From: Oscillatoriales cyanobacterium
Lineage (GTDB): Bacteria; Cyanobacteriota; Cyanobacteriia; Cyanobacteriales; Microcoleaceae
Direction: 5' to 3'
NCBI GenBank assembly: GCA_004293365.1
Contig: RDYN01000038.1
Coordinates: 1 to 41,782 of the forward strand
Length of the DNA: 41,782 nt
Part shown: positions 1 to 8,136 of the stretch, piece by piece
Numbering within the stretch: position 1 is the stretch's first letter
How the letters are laid out: the number at the start of each line of letters is the position of its first letter
Translations under genes and position numbers: made by a program
Notes under the pieces: model-generated
What the model saw: the letters and a program-made list of their open reading frames with translations, nothing else
Told to the model about the DNA's origin: nothing
Database searches by the model: none

Positions 1-114
1 ACAGATTTTAGCTCATAAGCTTGCACACGCGGAGCGTTCAAACCAGTCAAAGTCTTTCTCTGTAAAGGTTTTAGGCTTTTTCGGCAAGCCCTAAATAGGA
101 TCGCTCTAGATACC

Positions 115-912
115 GTGCAACATTATACCAAAGAATTATATCAATACTTCCAAAAAACAGCCCAAGAATCAGCCCAAGAAATTATCCCTATTCTTTGGGA
201 ATTCGTGCAGCCAAAACGAGTAATAGATGTCGGTTGCGGCACGGGAACTTGGCTGTCAGCCTTCAAAGAATTCGGCGTTAAAGATATTTTGGGAATAGAC
301 GGTGATTGGGTAGACCGAAAAATGCTAGAAATCCCAGAGACCAACTTTTTAGTATTAGATTTAAGCCAACCTTTATCAGTAGAACAACAATTTGATTTAG
401 TTGTTTCCTTAGAAGTAGCAGAACACTTGCCCTCCGAGTGCGCCCGGGTATTTGTAAATTCTTTAGTGAAGCTTGGCCCAGTGATTTTATTCTCGGCCGC
501 AGTACCATTTCAAGGAGGAACAAATCACCTTAACGAACAGTGGCCCGACTATTGGGCGAAACTATTTCAAGAGCAAGGATATGTAGCGATTGACTGCGTG
601 AGAAATAAAATATGGCAAAACGAGCGAGTTAAATGGTACTACGCCCAGAATATACTTATATTTGCCAACGCCGAATATTTAACAACAAATCCAATCTTGC
701 AAAAAGAGGCCTCTAGAACTAACATTTTACAGCTTTCCTTAATTCACCCGCAACTGTATTTGCGAACTGCATCAGAAGCCACCAAATTAAGACAAGAAAT
801 CAAAGATGCTTTAGCCTTAAAAGATCCGAGGATTTCCCTCAAAAAACTATTTTTAGCTTTGCTACCCTTGACAAAATCTCGGTTAAGTAGGAAAATAAAG
901 CAACTTTTTTAA
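115..912 (+). CDS. Class I SAM-dependent methyltransferase
   Basis: This 265-residue protein carries the SAM-binding motif I VIDVGCGTG near residues 36-44, an acidic residue at the end of the next strand (GIDGD), and a motif like LVVSLEVAEHLP near residue 100. These are typical of Methyltransf_11/23-like enzymes. The last ~90 residues are not recognisable. The GTG at 115 is the first in-frame start; no strong ribosome site precedes it, so the start is uncertain. The stop lies 14 bases before the next gene, a glycosyltransferase, and the run of surface-sugar genes that follows suggests methylation of a glycan or lipid-linked sugar (inference). The substrate cannot be told from sequence. No gene was recognised in positions 1-114. 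Confidence 0.85.
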   Translation: MQHYTKELYQYFQKTAQESAQEIIPILWEFVQPKRVIDVGCGTGTWLSAFKEFGVKDILGIDGDWVDRKMLEIPETNFLVLDLSQPLSVEQQFDLVVSLEVAEHLPSECARVFVNSLVKLGPVILFSAAVPFQGGTNHLNEQWPDYWAKLFQEQGYVAIDCVRNKIWQNERVKWYYAQNILIFANAEYLTTNPILQKEASRTNILQLSLIHPQLYLRTASEATKLRQEIKDALALKDPRISLKKLFLALLPLTKSRLSRKIKQLF

Positions 913-926
913 TAAAAAATTACCAA

Positions 927-2084
927 GTGAAAGTTTCATTAGTGGTGAGCGATTTGTCTGGAGGAGGTGCAATTCGTGCTTTTCTCCTAGCTCAAGTCCT
1001 GATCGAGCTTAAATGCGATGTAGAAGTCGTCGGATTTCAGTTTGGCAAGGAATTGTATGCTATTCCTCCCAGAGGCATCCCGGTATGTGCGATACCGGGG
1101 AAAAAATATCCGGGATTTTTGACGGATGCTCAAAAAGTTTTGAAAAAAATAGATGGGGATATTATTTATGCAGTCAAACCTAAACCCACAAGCTTTGGTT
1201 TATCGCTGCTAAAAAAACTAGATAATCGCCGCCCTGTCATTTTAGATATAGATGACTGGGAACTTAGCTGGTGCGGCGGCGACGAATGGAAATATCGCCC
1301 TTCTTTCAAACAACTTTATCGAGATATTTTCAAACAAAACGGTCAATTGCGAGAACCCGATCATCCGGTATATGTCAAGTGGATGGAAGGTTTAGTTTCC
1401 CGTGCTGATGCTGTCACCGTTGATACAGAGTTTTTAAAACAGCGTTTTGGTGGTGTATATTTGCCTAATGGTAAGGATACTGAAATGTTCGACCCTGCTA
1501 AATACAATCCTGAATTGAGCAGACAGCGTTACGGCTTGTCCGGCTATAGAGTTCTGATGTTTCCCGGGGCGCCGCGGCCTCACAAAGGTGTTGAGGATGT
1601 TTTGATGGCCCTCGAACATTTAAATGAGCCGGATTTAAAATTAGCGATCGTCGGCGGAAGTCCTTATGATGATTATGATGATAAACTTGTGAAACAATGG
1701 GGGCGTTGGATTGTTAAACTGCCAAAGTTTCCTGTCGAGACAATGCCTGAAGTTGTAGCGGCGGCTCACGTTGTCGTTGTTCCTCAGCGAGAGACTCTGA
1801 CAGCGGTGGCTCAGTTTCCGCTCAAGCTGACAGATGGCATGGCAATGGCTAAGCCTGTTTTATCTACGCGCGTGGGAGATATTCCTACAATTTTAGGCGG
1901 AACTGGTTATTTAGTCGAACCCAGTTCTCCCGCTCAAATTTCCCAAAAAATTAAATGGATATTTCAAAATTTGACAGCCGCGAATTTGCAAGGAATGAAA
2001 GCTCGGGAAAGATGCGTGAAACAATATAGCATTCAAGCAATGTCACCAATACTTTCAGATATAATTGCAGGTATGTTTAGGTGA
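927..2084 (+). CDS. GT-B fold glycosyltransferase (GT4-like)
   Basis: The 385-residue protein has a GT-B layout. The N-terminal half opens with MKVSLVVSDLSGGGA, the usual acceptor-side Rossmann start with a glycine-rich loop. The C-terminal half has FPGAPRPHKGVEDVL near residue 212 and a sugar-nucleotide-binding segment around DGMAMAKPVLSTRVGD near residue 304, resembling the GT4 (Glycos_transf_1) family. It starts with GTG at 927, 14 bases after the methyltransferase stop, so the two are probably co-transcribed. It probably adds a sugar to a surface polysaccharide or lipid-linked intermediate in the cytoplasm (family knowledge plus context). Donor and acceptor are unknown. Confidence 0.85.
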   Translation: MKVSLVVSDLSGGGAIRAFLLAQVLIELKCDVEVVGFQFGKELYAIPPRGIPVCAIPGKKYPGFLTDAQKVLKKIDGDIIYAVKPKPTSFGLSLLKKLDNRRPVILDIDDWELSWCGGDEWKYRPSFKQLYRDIFKQNGQLREPDHPVYVKWMEGLVSRADAVTVDTEFLKQRFGGVYLPNGKDTEMFDPAKYNPELSRQRYGLSGYRVLMFPGAPRPHKGVEDVLMALEHLNEPDLKLAIVGGSPYDDYDDKLVKQWGRWIVKLPKFPVETMPEVVAAAHVVVVPQRETLTAVAQFPLKLTDGMAMAKPVLSTRVGDIPTILGGTGYLVEPSSPAQISQKIKWIFQNLTAANLQGMKARERCVKQYSIQAMSPILSDIIAGMFR

Positions 2085-2146
2085 CGCAGCGAGCGACGGA
2101 ATGGAGGAAGAAAAACTGGCTGTAACTAAAGCAGGAATTACGCATC

Positions 2147-2210
2147 GATCCCCCCAACCCCCCTTAAAAAGGGGGGCTTTCAGGTTCCCCCCTTTTCAAG
2201 GGGGGATCGG
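2147..2210. repeat. C-run/G-run palindromic repeat
   Basis: Alternating runs of C and G (GATCCCCCCAACCCCCCTT, then AAAGGGGGGC, then CCCCCCTTTTC and AAGGGGGGATC) can fold into two nested hairpins. The outer arms GATCCCCCC and GGGGGGATC are complementary. A related, more degraded cluster occurs at 18229-18355. It sits between the glycosyltransferase and the ABC exporter gene and could reduce read-through between them. It resembles dispersed intergenic repeats of filamentous cyanobacteria. Confidence 0.75.
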
Positions 2211-2284
2211 CATTTGAGCCATTTCGTGCGTAAGTTCTATAAAGAATATTTTGAGATGCCGTACTGTTTAGCTGGGAATGCTTC

Positions 2285-4288
2285 ATGTCTGCCAATAAGC
2301 TACTCCTAAAATTTGCCAGACGATATCCGGGCAGGATTTTTTTAACTGTGCTGCTGGGCTTTTCTGGGGCTTTATTCAACGGTATCAGCACTACTCTGAT
2401 TGTACCAGTGCTTTTAAGTTTTTTAGAGGAAGCTATCGAGCTGCGGGGCGCTCCACCTCTAATTAAAACTTTGATGTATCCCTTTGAGGGACTGCCGGAA
2501 AATCAGCGTTTAATGTTGATGACAGCGGCGATTGTTCTGGCAATTACTTTAAAAAATATTGCGAGCTATATCAATACTTTGGTGGCTACTTCTCTGACGC
2601 GCTCTCTGACTTTTGATTTGCGAGAAGCGGGTTTGCGGCTGTTGTTAGAAGTTGATTTAGATTTTTACTCGAAAACTAAAGTAGGAGATTTAATTAATAG
2701 ATTGGGCGGGGAGATTGGCCGGACTGCGAGTGCAGTTGGCACGGCGATCGGAATGTTTACTACCTCAATCACCGTTTTGGTGTTTGTGGGTTTGCTGCTT
2801 TCTATTTCCTGGAAATTGACGGTGACAGCTACATTTTTGCTGGCGTTAGTTTCTTGGACAAATCAGTACATTATTAACCGTTCTAAGCATTTTGGCCACC
2901 TGCTTTCTGAAATGTCGAAAGATTATTCGGTGAGGGTGCTCGAAACCATGACTGGGATTCGGCTGGTTAAGTCAACGGGGAACGAGGAAAGGGAGTACGA
3001 GCGGATCAAGCATTTAATTCAAAGGCGAGAACACGCGGATTTTCAGGCTCAGGTAAATTATGCGGCGATCGCCCCAATTAACGAAGTTGTTAATTTGATC
3101 GTGATTATTTTGATTGTATTTATCGGTCGCACAATATTTGCCAATGAAATTGAATCTATTTCAACGGTTTTGTTGACCTATTTGTTGGTACTTTTTAGGT
3201 TAATTCCTTTGATTTCTCAGTTGAATAGCGGGCGCAGTCAATTTGCTAATACTTCGGCTAGCGTAGAGGTGGTTAATAATTTTTTGAGCTGCGATGACAA
3301 GCCGTTTATGCTGAACGGTTCTGTGCCGTACACTCATTTGCGATCGGGAATTCGTTTTAATAAAATATCTTTTAGTTATCCGAATCACAAAAATTTAGTT
3401 CTTCAAGGAATTGATTTATTTCTACCTTACGGCACTACTTTGGCTTTGGTAGGAACTTCGGGTTCTGGGAAGTCAACTTTGGCAGATTTACTGCCGAGAT
3501 TTTACGATCCTACAGAAGGTAATATCTCGCTCGATGGTAGGGATTTGCGCGAATTTGATCTGAAAAGTCTCAGAAAAGCGATGGGTATTGTCAGCCAAGA
3601 TACGTTTTTGTTTAATGCTTCGGTGCGCGAAAATATTGCTTACGCTAGGCCCGATGCGACGGAGGCTGAAATTGTGGAAGCGGCGCAGGGGGCGAATGCT
3701 TATGAGTTTATCGAACTGTTGTCGGAGGGGTTGGATACTCAAATTGGCGATCGCGGTGTGATATTATCGGGAGGGCAGCGTCAGAGGATTTCGATTGCTA
3801 GAGCTTTGCTGCAAAACCCGGAAATCTTGATTTTAGACGAGGCTACGAGTTCGCTGGATACGGTTTCGGAAAGGTACGTGCAATCGGCGATCGAGAAATT
3901 GTGTTGCGATCGCACAACCTTAGTCATCGCCCACCGCCTCTCCACAGTCCAAAAAGCCCACAAAATCGCCGTGATCGATCGCGGACAAGTAGTAGAAATC
4001 GGTTCCCACGAAGAATTGCTAGCCAAAGGAGGTTACTACACTCGCTTGTATTCAATGCAATTTGCCGAAGAAACCGCCCGCGATGAAGCATTAATTAGGG
4101 GTTCTTACGAAATTCGCACTCGCCTGACTCCCATGATAGCTTACCTGAAATTGCTAGTAGATGAAATGGTAGATTCTCCCGAAGAAAGAGATGAGTTAAT
4201 CAGAGAATCATATCACTCTGCTGCTAATATTTTCAAAACTTTGGAATTTATAGAAAATACTATTAAACGTCAGGCAGCTAAAAAGTAG
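2285..4288 (+). CDS. MsbA-like ABC exporter (membrane plus ATPase) with extra C-terminal helical tail
   Basis: This 667-residue half-transporter has about six membrane spans in residues 15-310. Its nucleotide-binding domain spans ~355-590: Walker A GTSGSGKST (390-398), signature LSGGQRQ (494-500), Walker B ILILDEA (514-520) and the switch histidine in IAHRLS (550). It resembles the lipid/glycolipid exporters MsbA and HepA. Placed between two glycosyltransferases, it probably flips a lipid-linked sugar across the inner membrane (inference). Unusual for the family, residues ~600-667 continue past the ATPase into a two-helix segment, SYEIRTRLTPMIAYLKLL, that resembles a histidine-kinase dimerisation hairpin with tyrosine where the phospho-accepting histidine would be. 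The ATG at 2285 fits the expected N-terminus. Confidence 0.92.
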   Translation: MSANKLLLKFARRYPGRIFLTVLLGFSGALFNGISTTLIVPVLLSFLEEAIELRGAPPLIKTLMYPFEGLPENQRLMLMTAAIVLAITLKNIASYINTLVATSLTRSLTFDLREAGLRLLLEVDLDFYSKTKVGDLINRLGGEIGRTASAVGTAIGMFTTSITVLVFVGLLLSISWKLTVTATFLLALVSWTNQYIINRSKHFGHLLSEMSKDYSVRVLETMTGIRLVKSTGNEEREYERIKHLIQRREHADFQAQVNYAAIAPINEVVNLIVIILIVFIGRTIFANEIESISTVLLTYLLVLFRLIPLISQLNSGRSQFANTSASVEVVNNFLSCDDKPFMLNGSVPYTHLRSGIRFNKISFSYPNHKNLVLQGIDLFLPYGTTLALVGTSGSGKSTLADLLPRFYDPTEGNISLDGRDLREFDLKSLRKAMGIVSQDTFLFNASVRENIAYARPDATEAEIVEAAQGANAYEFIELLSEGLDTQIGDRGVILSGGQRQRISIARALLQNPEILILDEATSSLDTVSERYVQSAIEKLCCDRTTLVIAHRLSTVQKAHKIAVIDRGQVVEIGSHEELLAKGGYYTRLYSMQFAEETARDEALIRGSYEIRTRLTPMIAYLKLLVDEMVDSPEERDELIRESYHSAANIFKTLEFIENTIKRQAAKK

Positions 4289-4290
4289 TC

Positions 4291-4464
4291 TGTTGTTATT
4301 AGTTATTAGTTATTGGTTATTAGTTATTAGTTATTGGTTATTGGTTATTGGTTATTGGTTATTGGTTATTGGTTATTGGTTATTTGTTGTTAACTGTTAC
4401 CAATGCCCCATGCCCCATGCCCCATGCCCCATGCCCCATGCCCCATGCCCCATGCCCCATGCCC
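4291..4464. repeat. Two heptamer tandem arrays (STRR type)
   Basis: Positions ~4295-4388 hold repeats of the TTATTGG / TTATTAG heptamer, and ~4403-4464 hold nine or so copies of CCCATGC. Both are short tandemly repeated repetitive sequences of the type known from filamentous cyanobacteria. An open frame runs through them, but the encoded low-complexity peptide (PCPMPHA repeats) is not part of the downstream enzyme. The array places the next gene's ATG directly at its end. Confidence 0.85.
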
Positions 4465-5664
4465 ATGTCTAAATATTATGTGTTTTTTACGAGAAATACT
4501 TTACCACAAGCCAATGTAGCCAGCTTGGTTCAAGTTGCACACTCTGCTAATGCTGCCGCAAATCTCGGTTATCCAGCAGTTTTGGTATACCTCCGCAAAG
4601 GCTGGAGTAGTTTGAATCCGCTTGATTTGATGTTTCCTTTTCGACCGAGAAAACCGGATGACCAACTTACCAAAATTTATAATATTCAGGATAAGTTAAA
4701 ACTAGCAGATTTACCCGTGCCGTGGCCGATCGACTTTTGGGACAGCAAGTGGACGAGTGCGAGTACAATAGTTTGCAAATACTATTTACCGATTCACCTG
4801 CTGAAATTCACTAAAATCGTCCACACCCGCGACTGGAACTTTGTCAAAGCTGCCATTAAAAACGGCATTCCCGCTATCTACGAACAACACCACCACGAAG
4901 ATAAGAAGTTTGAGCCGGAGGTTGTTAAAAATCCTTTATTTCAAATTGCTGTAACTGTTGCCGGTAGTGTCCGAGACAGCATGATTCAGAATGGAATGCC
5001 ACCCGAAAAAGTGATTGTGCTGCACAATGGTTTTAATCAGTTGTTTCTCGCGAGACAAACAGAATCAGCCGAGAATTGGCGGCAGCGATTATTAGCAGGT
5101 GGAAGGCAATATTTAGCGGTGTATGCGGGCGGACTTTACCCGTTTAAAGGTGTGGATATGCTGGTGGATGTGGCGCGGGAGTTGCCGGAAGTTCAATTTG
5201 CGATCGCCGGTGGTGACTCATCTCAAGTAACAGCATACCAGCAGTTAGCCACAGACAAGCAGGTCAAGAACATCAATTTTCTCGGCTACCTCCCTCAAAA
5301 TCAACTAGCCAGCTTGCTACAAGCGGCGGATGTTTTGACTCACCCTCACTGTTTGACAGAGGCTGCGACATTCACGTCTCCTTTGAAGTTCTTTGATTAT
5401 ATGGCATCGGGAACTCCAATTGTAGCCACAGAGATTGCATCTTTAATGGAATTCAAATCGGGAAATATAGCTGCAATTTGGTGCGAACCGGATAACCCGC
5501 ACAAGTTCGCCGAAAGCATTCGAGATAGTTTGACCAAATATCCGAGGAAAATCGAAGGTTATGCAGAAACATTGGGTTTTGTCAAGCAGTTTTCGTGGGA
5601 AAATAGAATTGAGAAAATTTTGGGGTGTGTGGATGCGGATGTGCGATCGCAAATTATTTATTAG
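4465..5664 (+). CDS. GT-B fold glycosyltransferase (GT4-like)
   Basis: The 399-residue protein begins MSKYYVFFTRNTLPQANVAS and has a C-terminal Glycos_transf_1-type half: YAGGLYPFKGVDMLVDVA, then a strand with NINFLGYLPQNQLASLLQAADV, then EAATFTSPLKFFDYMASGTPIVA, where the FDYMASGTPIV segment is the typical sugar-nucleotide-binding loop. The start was set at the ATG at 4465 because everything upstream in frame is heptamer repeat. A Shine-Dalgarno sequence is absent, being replaced by the CCCATGC array, so initiation may be weak or start elsewhere. It lies downstream of the ABC exporter and probably extends the same glycan; donor and acceptor are unknown. Confidence 0.85.
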   Translation: MSKYYVFFTRNTLPQANVASLVQVAHSANAAANLGYPAVLVYLRKGWSSLNPLDLMFPFRPRKPDDQLTKIYNIQDKLKLADLPVPWPIDFWDSKWTSASTIVCKYYLPIHLLKFTKIVHTRDWNFVKAAIKNGIPAIYEQHHHEDKKFEPEVVKNPLFQIAVTVAGSVRDSMIQNGMPPEKVIVLHNGFNQLFLARQTESAENWRQRLLAGGRQYLAVYAGGLYPFKGVDMLVDVARELPEVQFAIAGGDSSQVTAYQQLATDKQVKNINFLGYLPQNQLASLLQAADVLTHPHCLTEAATFTSPLKFFDYMASGTPIVATEIASLMEFKSGNIAAIWCEPDNPHKFAESIRDSLTKYPRKIEGYAETLGFVKQFSWENRIEKILGCVDADVRSQIIY

Positions 5665-5743
5665 TCCCGCATTGCGGCCGTTTGTTAGTCTCGCATTGCG
5701 GCCGTTTGTTAGTCCCGCATTGCGGCCGTTTGTTAGTCCCGCA
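5661..5743. repeat. 24-bp tandem repeat, three full copies plus a partial
   Basis: The unit begins TTAGTCCCGCATTGCGGCCG and recurs at 5661, 5685 and 5709, with a partial fourth at 5733. The first copy overlaps the stop codon of the glycosyltransferase. Each unit contains the small palindrome CGCATTGCG or GCGGCCGT-like sequence. No function is evident. Confidence 0.85.
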
Positions 5744-5748
5744 GCCCG

Positions 5749-5896
5749 CCAGGGGTTTAAACCCCTGGCTAATAGCTAAAGTCCTCTAAAGAGGACTAAA
5801 CTTATTACTTATTAACTCAAAAAAGTTCACAATTAAAATTATTCCTCAGTCCTCTTTAGAGGACTTTAGCTTTGAGGCAGGGGTTTAAACCCCTGA
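5749..5896. repeat. Composite inverted repeat with nested palindromes
   Basis: The left arm (5749-5797) consists of the perfect palindrome CCAGGGGTTTAAACCCCTGG followed by GCTAAAGTCCTC and its complement. The right arm (5848-5896) carries the same two palindromes in reverse order. The whole 148-bp element could form a cruciform or a large RNA hairpin around an AT-rich centre. It resembles a non-autonomous element (MITE- or REP-like). Together with the 24-bp array it fills the gap from 5665 to 5971, and no gene was seen there. Confidence 0.75.
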
Positions 5897-5971
5897 CGGA
5901 CTCTGGGACTAACGAACTGACGGACTGTTGGACTGCTAGACTAAAGAATAGAACGCACAAAACATCAATTT

Positions 5972-6922
5972 ATGACCCCCAAAATTATCAGCGCAATCAC
6001 CACCTATCCAGGCATGAATCAAAGCGATTGGCTGTGGCAACAAACCCCTCACAACTTCGGCAAATGGGGCAACATTCAAATGCTCGCCAACCACCCGGAA
6101 CCAGATTTTTTACTCATGTATCAATTCGACTTTCCCCGATCGCCAAAACAGCAGTCATGGCTCGATAAAATACGCAGCTACAGGCATCCCAAACCAGAAA
6201 ATGACTTTCGAGAAAAATTCCGCAACGTTCCCCAAGAACGCATTATTTACCTAATCAGAGAACCACCTTTGGCAGAAGTAATTGAGATTACCAAAGCCAA
6301 CTACGAACAAGCAAAACTTTATTGCGGTTACATTTCCGGGCCGGACGATTTCGCACCCAATCCCAATTATATGCCCGCGATTTGGTATCACTCAAACTCA
6401 TTTCGAGAATTAAACGAAATGCCACCACCAACTAAAACTAAATGCTGTTCTTGGATAACTTCAGGCGTTAGTCGCACAGCCAACCACCGACGTAGATTAG
6501 ATTTTCTCAAATTGCTGCAAGAACAAGAATTAGACTTTGACCTTTACGGGCGAAACTTGCCAAGTTGGGCGCAGGGAAACGGCACGGTTAACAATAAATG
6601 GCACGCTGTCGCGCCTTACTATTACAATTTGGCTGTGGAGAATTATGCAGAAAATGATTGGTATGTCAGCGAAAAACTTTGGGATGCTTTGTTAGCTTGG
6701 AATTTGCCGATTTATTACGGCGGTTCGGCGGCGGATAAGTTGTTGCCGGCGGGAAGTTTTCTGCGGCTGCCCAGTTTGGATGAGAAGGGAGTAGAATTTA
6801 TTAAAGAGGTGATTGCTACGCCGGATTGTTGGCATGAAGCTAGGGAGAAAATTGCCGAAGCCCGACAAATCATTCTCCACGAATTGAACCTGCTGAATTG
6901 GTTGTCCAATTTTGTATCTTAG
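5972..6922 (+). CDS. Glycosyltransferase family 10 (fucosyltransferase-like)
   Basis: This 316-residue protein carries the hallmark GT10 C-terminal region: YYYNLAVENYAENDWYVSEKLWDALLAWNLPIYYGG, matching the family pattern F-N-x-A-x-E-N followed by Y-V-T/S-E-K-L-x-D-A and a GxPxYxG-type turn. SGVSRTANHRRRLDFLKLL precedes it, as usual. Known GT10 enzymes transfer fucose from GDP-fucose in alpha-1,3 or 1,4 linkage to N-acetylglucosamine or glucose. Here the donor is inferred, not shown. The ATG at 5972 follows the composite repeat. The gene sits among other glycosyltransferases, consistent with decoration of a surface polysaccharide or glycolipid. Confidence 0.85.
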   Translation: MTPKIISAITTYPGMNQSDWLWQQTPHNFGKWGNIQMLANHPEPDFLLMYQFDFPRSPKQQSWLDKIRSYRHPKPENDFREKFRNVPQERIIYLIREPPLAEVIEITKANYEQAKLYCGYISGPDDFAPNPNYMPAIWYHSNSFRELNEMPPPTKTKCCSWITSGVSRTANHRRRLDFLKLLQEQELDFDLYGRNLPSWAQGNGTVNNKWHAVAPYYYNLAVENYAENDWYVSEKLWDALLAWNLPIYYGGSAADKLLPAGSFLRLPSLDEKGVEFIKEVIATPDCWHEAREKIAEARQIILHELNLLNWLSNFVS

Positions 6923-6933
6923 GAAATAGCGCA

Positions 6934-8049
6934 ATGACAGAAAATCCAAATCAACCTAGAGAATACGATGCTGTACTCGGCGGTCAATCTCAAGTGCCAT
7001 TAGGTGCGGCAGTCTTAGGCGGGATTCCCGGTGTTAAGAGTCGTTTGGCTTCACCGATTGTCGAGGTAAAAATTACTGCACTGTCAGAAGCGCTGAAATA
7101 TGGAGATGCAGGTTTAGATTTGATAATTGGGGCATTGCGAGATGAATCAATGGCGGTGAAATTTGCTGCCTATTCGCTGCTCAAAGATAGGGATGACTTA
7201 AAGCTTAAACTCCATTTCCCTCAAGACTATCTCCCTACATTTGACTTTGATGTCATCACAGTTGATGCGGAAGGAAAAGAAAATAGTCGCAGCCGTCATT
7301 ATGCTCGCTTTTTTCCCGAAGACTTAGGGAACGGAATTGTACTGGAAATGGTTTATATTCCCGGCGGCACTTTTATGATGGGCTCGCCAGCAACAGAGGA
7401 AGGTAGAGACTGTTGTGAAAGTCCGCAGCATCAAGTAACAGTACCCGCTTTTTTTGCAGGGAAATATCCCATCACCCAAACACAGTGGCAAGCATTGATG
7501 GGCAACAACCCCTCGGATTTCAAAGGTGAAAAACTTCCTGTTGAATCTGTATCGTGGAATATGGCAGTCGAATTTTGTGGCAAACTCTCGCAAAAAACTG
7601 GTAAAAAATATCGCCTGCTGACAGAAGCAGAATGGGAATACGCCTGTCGTGCCCGAACTACAACCCCATTTCATTTTGGGAAAACCATTACCCCGGAATT
7701 AGTCAACTATGACGGAAACAGCCCCTACGCAAACGCCTCCACAGGACTTTACCGCAAACAAAAAAATGATGTAGGGAGTTTTCTCCCCAATGCCTTTGGA
7801 CTGTATGATATGCACGGCAATGTTTGGGAGTGGTGCAGCGATAGGTGGCATAGAAACTATAACGACGCACCAACTGACGGAAGTTCCTGGGAAACTGGCA
7901 CAGATAATAACCGAGTGCGACGTGGCGGTTCTTGGTACGACCTTGCGGTCAATTGCCGTTGTGCCTTTCGCTTCTCGCGTTCGCCGGGCATGAGTTGGTG
8001 GTCCTGGGGTTTGCGCGTAGCGGTTGCGTCGGTTTCTCCCTCGTCCTAG
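6934..8049 (+). CDS. FGE-sulfatase / C-type-lectin-fold protein, candidate DGR variable protein
   Basis: The 371-residue protein starts at the ATG at 6934 behind AGGAAATAGC; a TTG 36 bases upstream is less likely because it lies in the previous gene. Residues ~40-95 form a HEAT-like helical segment (VKITALSEALKYGDAGLDLI). From ~130 on it is an FGE-sulfatase domain: YIPGGTFMMGS, YRLLTEAEWEYACRA, LYDMHGNVWEWCSD and RRGGSW. The fold is shared by formylglycine-generating enzymes and by retroelement-diversified lectins. The residues after GGSW differ from the usual asparagine-rich family pattern at the positions that vary in such proteins, and they end in GLRV. Its stop is followed by a short GC-rich inverted repeat. 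A role in binding or display is plausible; catalytic cysteines for FGly formation were not confirmed. Confidence 0.85.
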   Translation: MTENPNQPREYDAVLGGQSQVPLGAAVLGGIPGVKSRLASPIVEVKITALSEALKYGDAGLDLIIGALRDESMAVKFAAYSLLKDRDDLKLKLHFPQDYLPTFDFDVITVDAEGKENSRSRHYARFFPEDLGNGIVLEMVYIPGGTFMMGSPATEEGRDCCESPQHQVTVPAFFAGKYPITQTQWQALMGNNPSDFKGEKLPVESVSWNMAVEFCGKLSQKTGKKYRLLTEAEWEYACRARTTTPFHFGKTITPELVNYDGNSPYANASTGLYRKQKNDVGSFLPNAFGLYDMHGNVWEWCSDRWHRNYNDAPTDGSSWETGTDNNRVRRGGSWYDLAVNCRCAFRFSRSPGMSWWSWGLRVAVASVSPSS

Positions 8050-8136
8050 TTTTCCCGCGAGGACTCTTTTTTACCATTTTACCCTTTAGATAATTCGGCG
8101 GTTGAAACCGCAACTACACCAACAAAGTCCGCAAAT

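Noticed and set aside
4348..4464. N-terminal extension of the glycosyltransferase with PCPMPHA repeats
   Set aside because: It is the in-frame translation of a heptamer array; enzyme homology starts at the ATG at 4465.
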